Positions 43,930-44,927 of a DNA stretch of 44,927 bases are shown piece after piece. Under the pieces are notes generated by a model. That model ran no database searches. It saw nothing but the letters and a program-made list of their open reading frames with translations, and had not been told where the DNA came from. Every line of letters starts with the position of its first letter. Within the stretch, counting starts at the first letter, position 1. The translations under genes and the position numbers were made by a program. Location of the stretch: NCBI GenBank assembly GCA_000213395.2, contig AFHY01000007.1, positions 1 through 44,927 of the forward strand, in the 5' to 3' direction. This DNA is from a gamma proteobacterium SCGC AAA007-O20. Its GTDB lineage: Bacteria > Pseudomonadota > Gammaproteobacteria > PS1 > Pseudothioglobaceae.

Positions 43930-44927
43930 ATGAAGACTAACAAGCTAAATACTAAAGACTCGGTTGTTAATAAAAAATTTACTGAGGAGGACAAAAAAGT
44001 TATTTCTTATCCAGTAATGGATGTAGAAAATAGCTCTAACGATGAGTCCAATATTAAGCGAAATCTAGGTGTTGAATTTCGGAAGAATAAGATTGCCAAT
44101 ATCTCTATCAATCGAAGTGCTATAGAACGTCGATGTGCGAACTATGGTGTACGTCGCAGTATTAAAAAACAACAACAGGCGGCATGGTTACTTAAAGCTA
44201 TCACTTTGATTGATCTGACAACATTGTCCGGTGATGATACCGAAGCTCGTGTTCGACGTCTTTGCAGTAAAGCTAGACAACCCTTAAACACTAACCTAAA
44301 AAAGAGTTTAGCTGTCGAATCTCTTGAAATAAGTGTAGCTGCAGTTTGCGTTTATCACGACATGTTGGCTGCTGCAAAGAAAGCCCTAAAAGACTCAAAA
44401 GTGAAATTAGCTGCCGTATCTACTGGTTTTCCTGCAGGGCTCTCTCCCCTACCTTTAAGGATGCAAGAAATTGAATATTCAACTGCTTCTGGTGCAGATG
44501 AGATTGATATAGTGATAAGTCGCCGTCACGTTTTAGAGGGTAATTGGAAGGCGCTATACAAAGAAGTTAAAGATTTCCGTGGGAAGTGTGGTACAGCCCA
44601 TATGAAAACTATTTTAGCAACAGGCGAGCTAGGAAATCTTAGTAACATTGCTAAAGCTTCTCAGGTTTGTATGATGGCCGGAGCTGACTTCATTAAAACG
44701 TCTACTGGAAAGGAGCCTGTCAATGCGACCTTGCCAGTGAGCTTGGTGATGGCTCGCATGATTCGTAATTTTTATGAAGAGACTGGTTGCCGAATAGGTT
44801 TCAAAGCTGCAGGTGGTATCAGTGACAGCAAGACAGCGTTGGTTTATATGACCATGATTAAAGAAGAACTAGGAAGACGCTGGTTGGAGCCAGACCTATT
44901 TAGATTTGGTGCATCTAGCTTACTGGG
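43930..44927 (+). CDS. deoC: Deoxyribose-phosphate aldolase, 3' end cut by window
   Basis: DeoC cleaves deoxyribose-5-phosphate into glyceraldehyde-3-phosphate and acetaldehyde. The frame is open from ATG 43930 to the last base (332 full codons). It resembles the long, eukaryote-like DERA type: QQAAWLLKAITLIDLTTLSG, CVYHDMLAAAK, EIDIVISR, the Schiff-base lysine K256 in DFIKTSTGKE, and GFKAAGGIS with the second lysine. About 55 N-terminal residues are polar and low in conservation, longer than in typical members. The last residues should be a short C-terminal helix outside the window. It starts eight bases after PNP. Confidence 0.94.
   Translation, partial: MKTNKLNTKDSVVNKKFTEEDKKVISYPVMDVENSSNDESNIKRNLGVEFRKNKIANISINRSAIERRCANYGVRRSIKKQQQAAWLLKAITLIDLTTLSGDDTEARVRRLCSKARQPLNTNLKKSLAVESLEISVAAVCVYHDMLAAAKKALKDSKVKLAAVSTGFPAGLSPLPLRMQEIEYSTASGADEIDIVISRRHVLEGNWKALYKEVKDFRGKCGTAHMKTILATGELGNLSNIAKASQVCMMAGADFIKTSTGKEPVNATLPVSLVMARMIRNFYEETGCRIGFKAAGGISDSKTALVYMTMIKEELGRRWLEPDLFRFGASSLL

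Overview
The window looks like a low-GC gammaproteobacterium. The order ypjD/ffh, mlaC-murA-hisG-hisD, lysS, cmk-rpsA-ihfB, the IHF-beta gene and a group II-type UvrC, all in AT-rich DNA, would suit a marine lineage such as SUP05/Thioglobus-like bacteria. That placement is a judgement from gene order and composition, not a proven taxon. No insertion sequence, integrase, prophage gene or CRISPR array was seen.

Positions 1-22026 are mainly housekeeping: lepA (5' end missing), a GFA-family protein, ypjD, ffh, a secreted DUF4430-like protein with a DUF6580-like membrane protein, three EamA transporters in a row, an orphan ABC ATPase, hisD-hisG-murA-mlaC on the minus strand, uvrC, a small membrane protein, a HAD phosphatase and uup, then ccmH, lysS, cmk, rpsA, ihfB and a tRNA-Lys with its own promoter and terminator. 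The first 66 bases are an exact inverted copy of 1641-1706 joined to the inside of lepA. They are most likely a chimeric contig end, not a real gene start.

From 22149 onward the content changes to nutrient capture. An oligopeptide ABC transporter (oppABCDF plus a 45-residue membrane ORF) comes first. Next is a long minus-strand operon read from a GntR/FCD regulator: gntR-puuE-uraD-alc-ALDH16-deoA-deoB-add, then a phosphoribosyltransferase. A divergent plus-strand operon follows: BMP-type nucleoside-binding protein, ATPase and two permeases, then cdd, purine nucleoside phosphorylase and deoC, which is cut by the window end.

These two divergent operons form one nucleoside and purine catabolism unit. 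The BMP/Nup transporter imports nucleosides; Add and Cdd deaminate them; PNP and DeoA split off (deoxy)ribose-1-phosphate; DeoB isomerises it; DeoC gives glyceraldehyde-3-phosphate and acetaldehyde; the ALDH16-type dehydrogenase can plausibly oxidise the acetaldehyde. The phosphoribosyltransferase could recapture bases, while UraD, PuuE and Alc degrade the late purine-ring intermediates OHCU, allantoin and allantoate. Xanthine dehydrogenase, uricase, HIU hydrolase and ureidoglycolate lyase are not in the window. The 323-base divergent control region holds two perfect 12-bp palindromes matching the GntR/FadR-type operator pattern, next to good sigma-70 promoters. This is the clearest regulatory structure in the window.

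I found no wholly new defence or mobile system. The points most worth a second look are the operator array, the joining of ureide and deoxynucleoside catabolism in one operon with a GC shift inside it, the two small membrane ORFs, and the chimeric left end.
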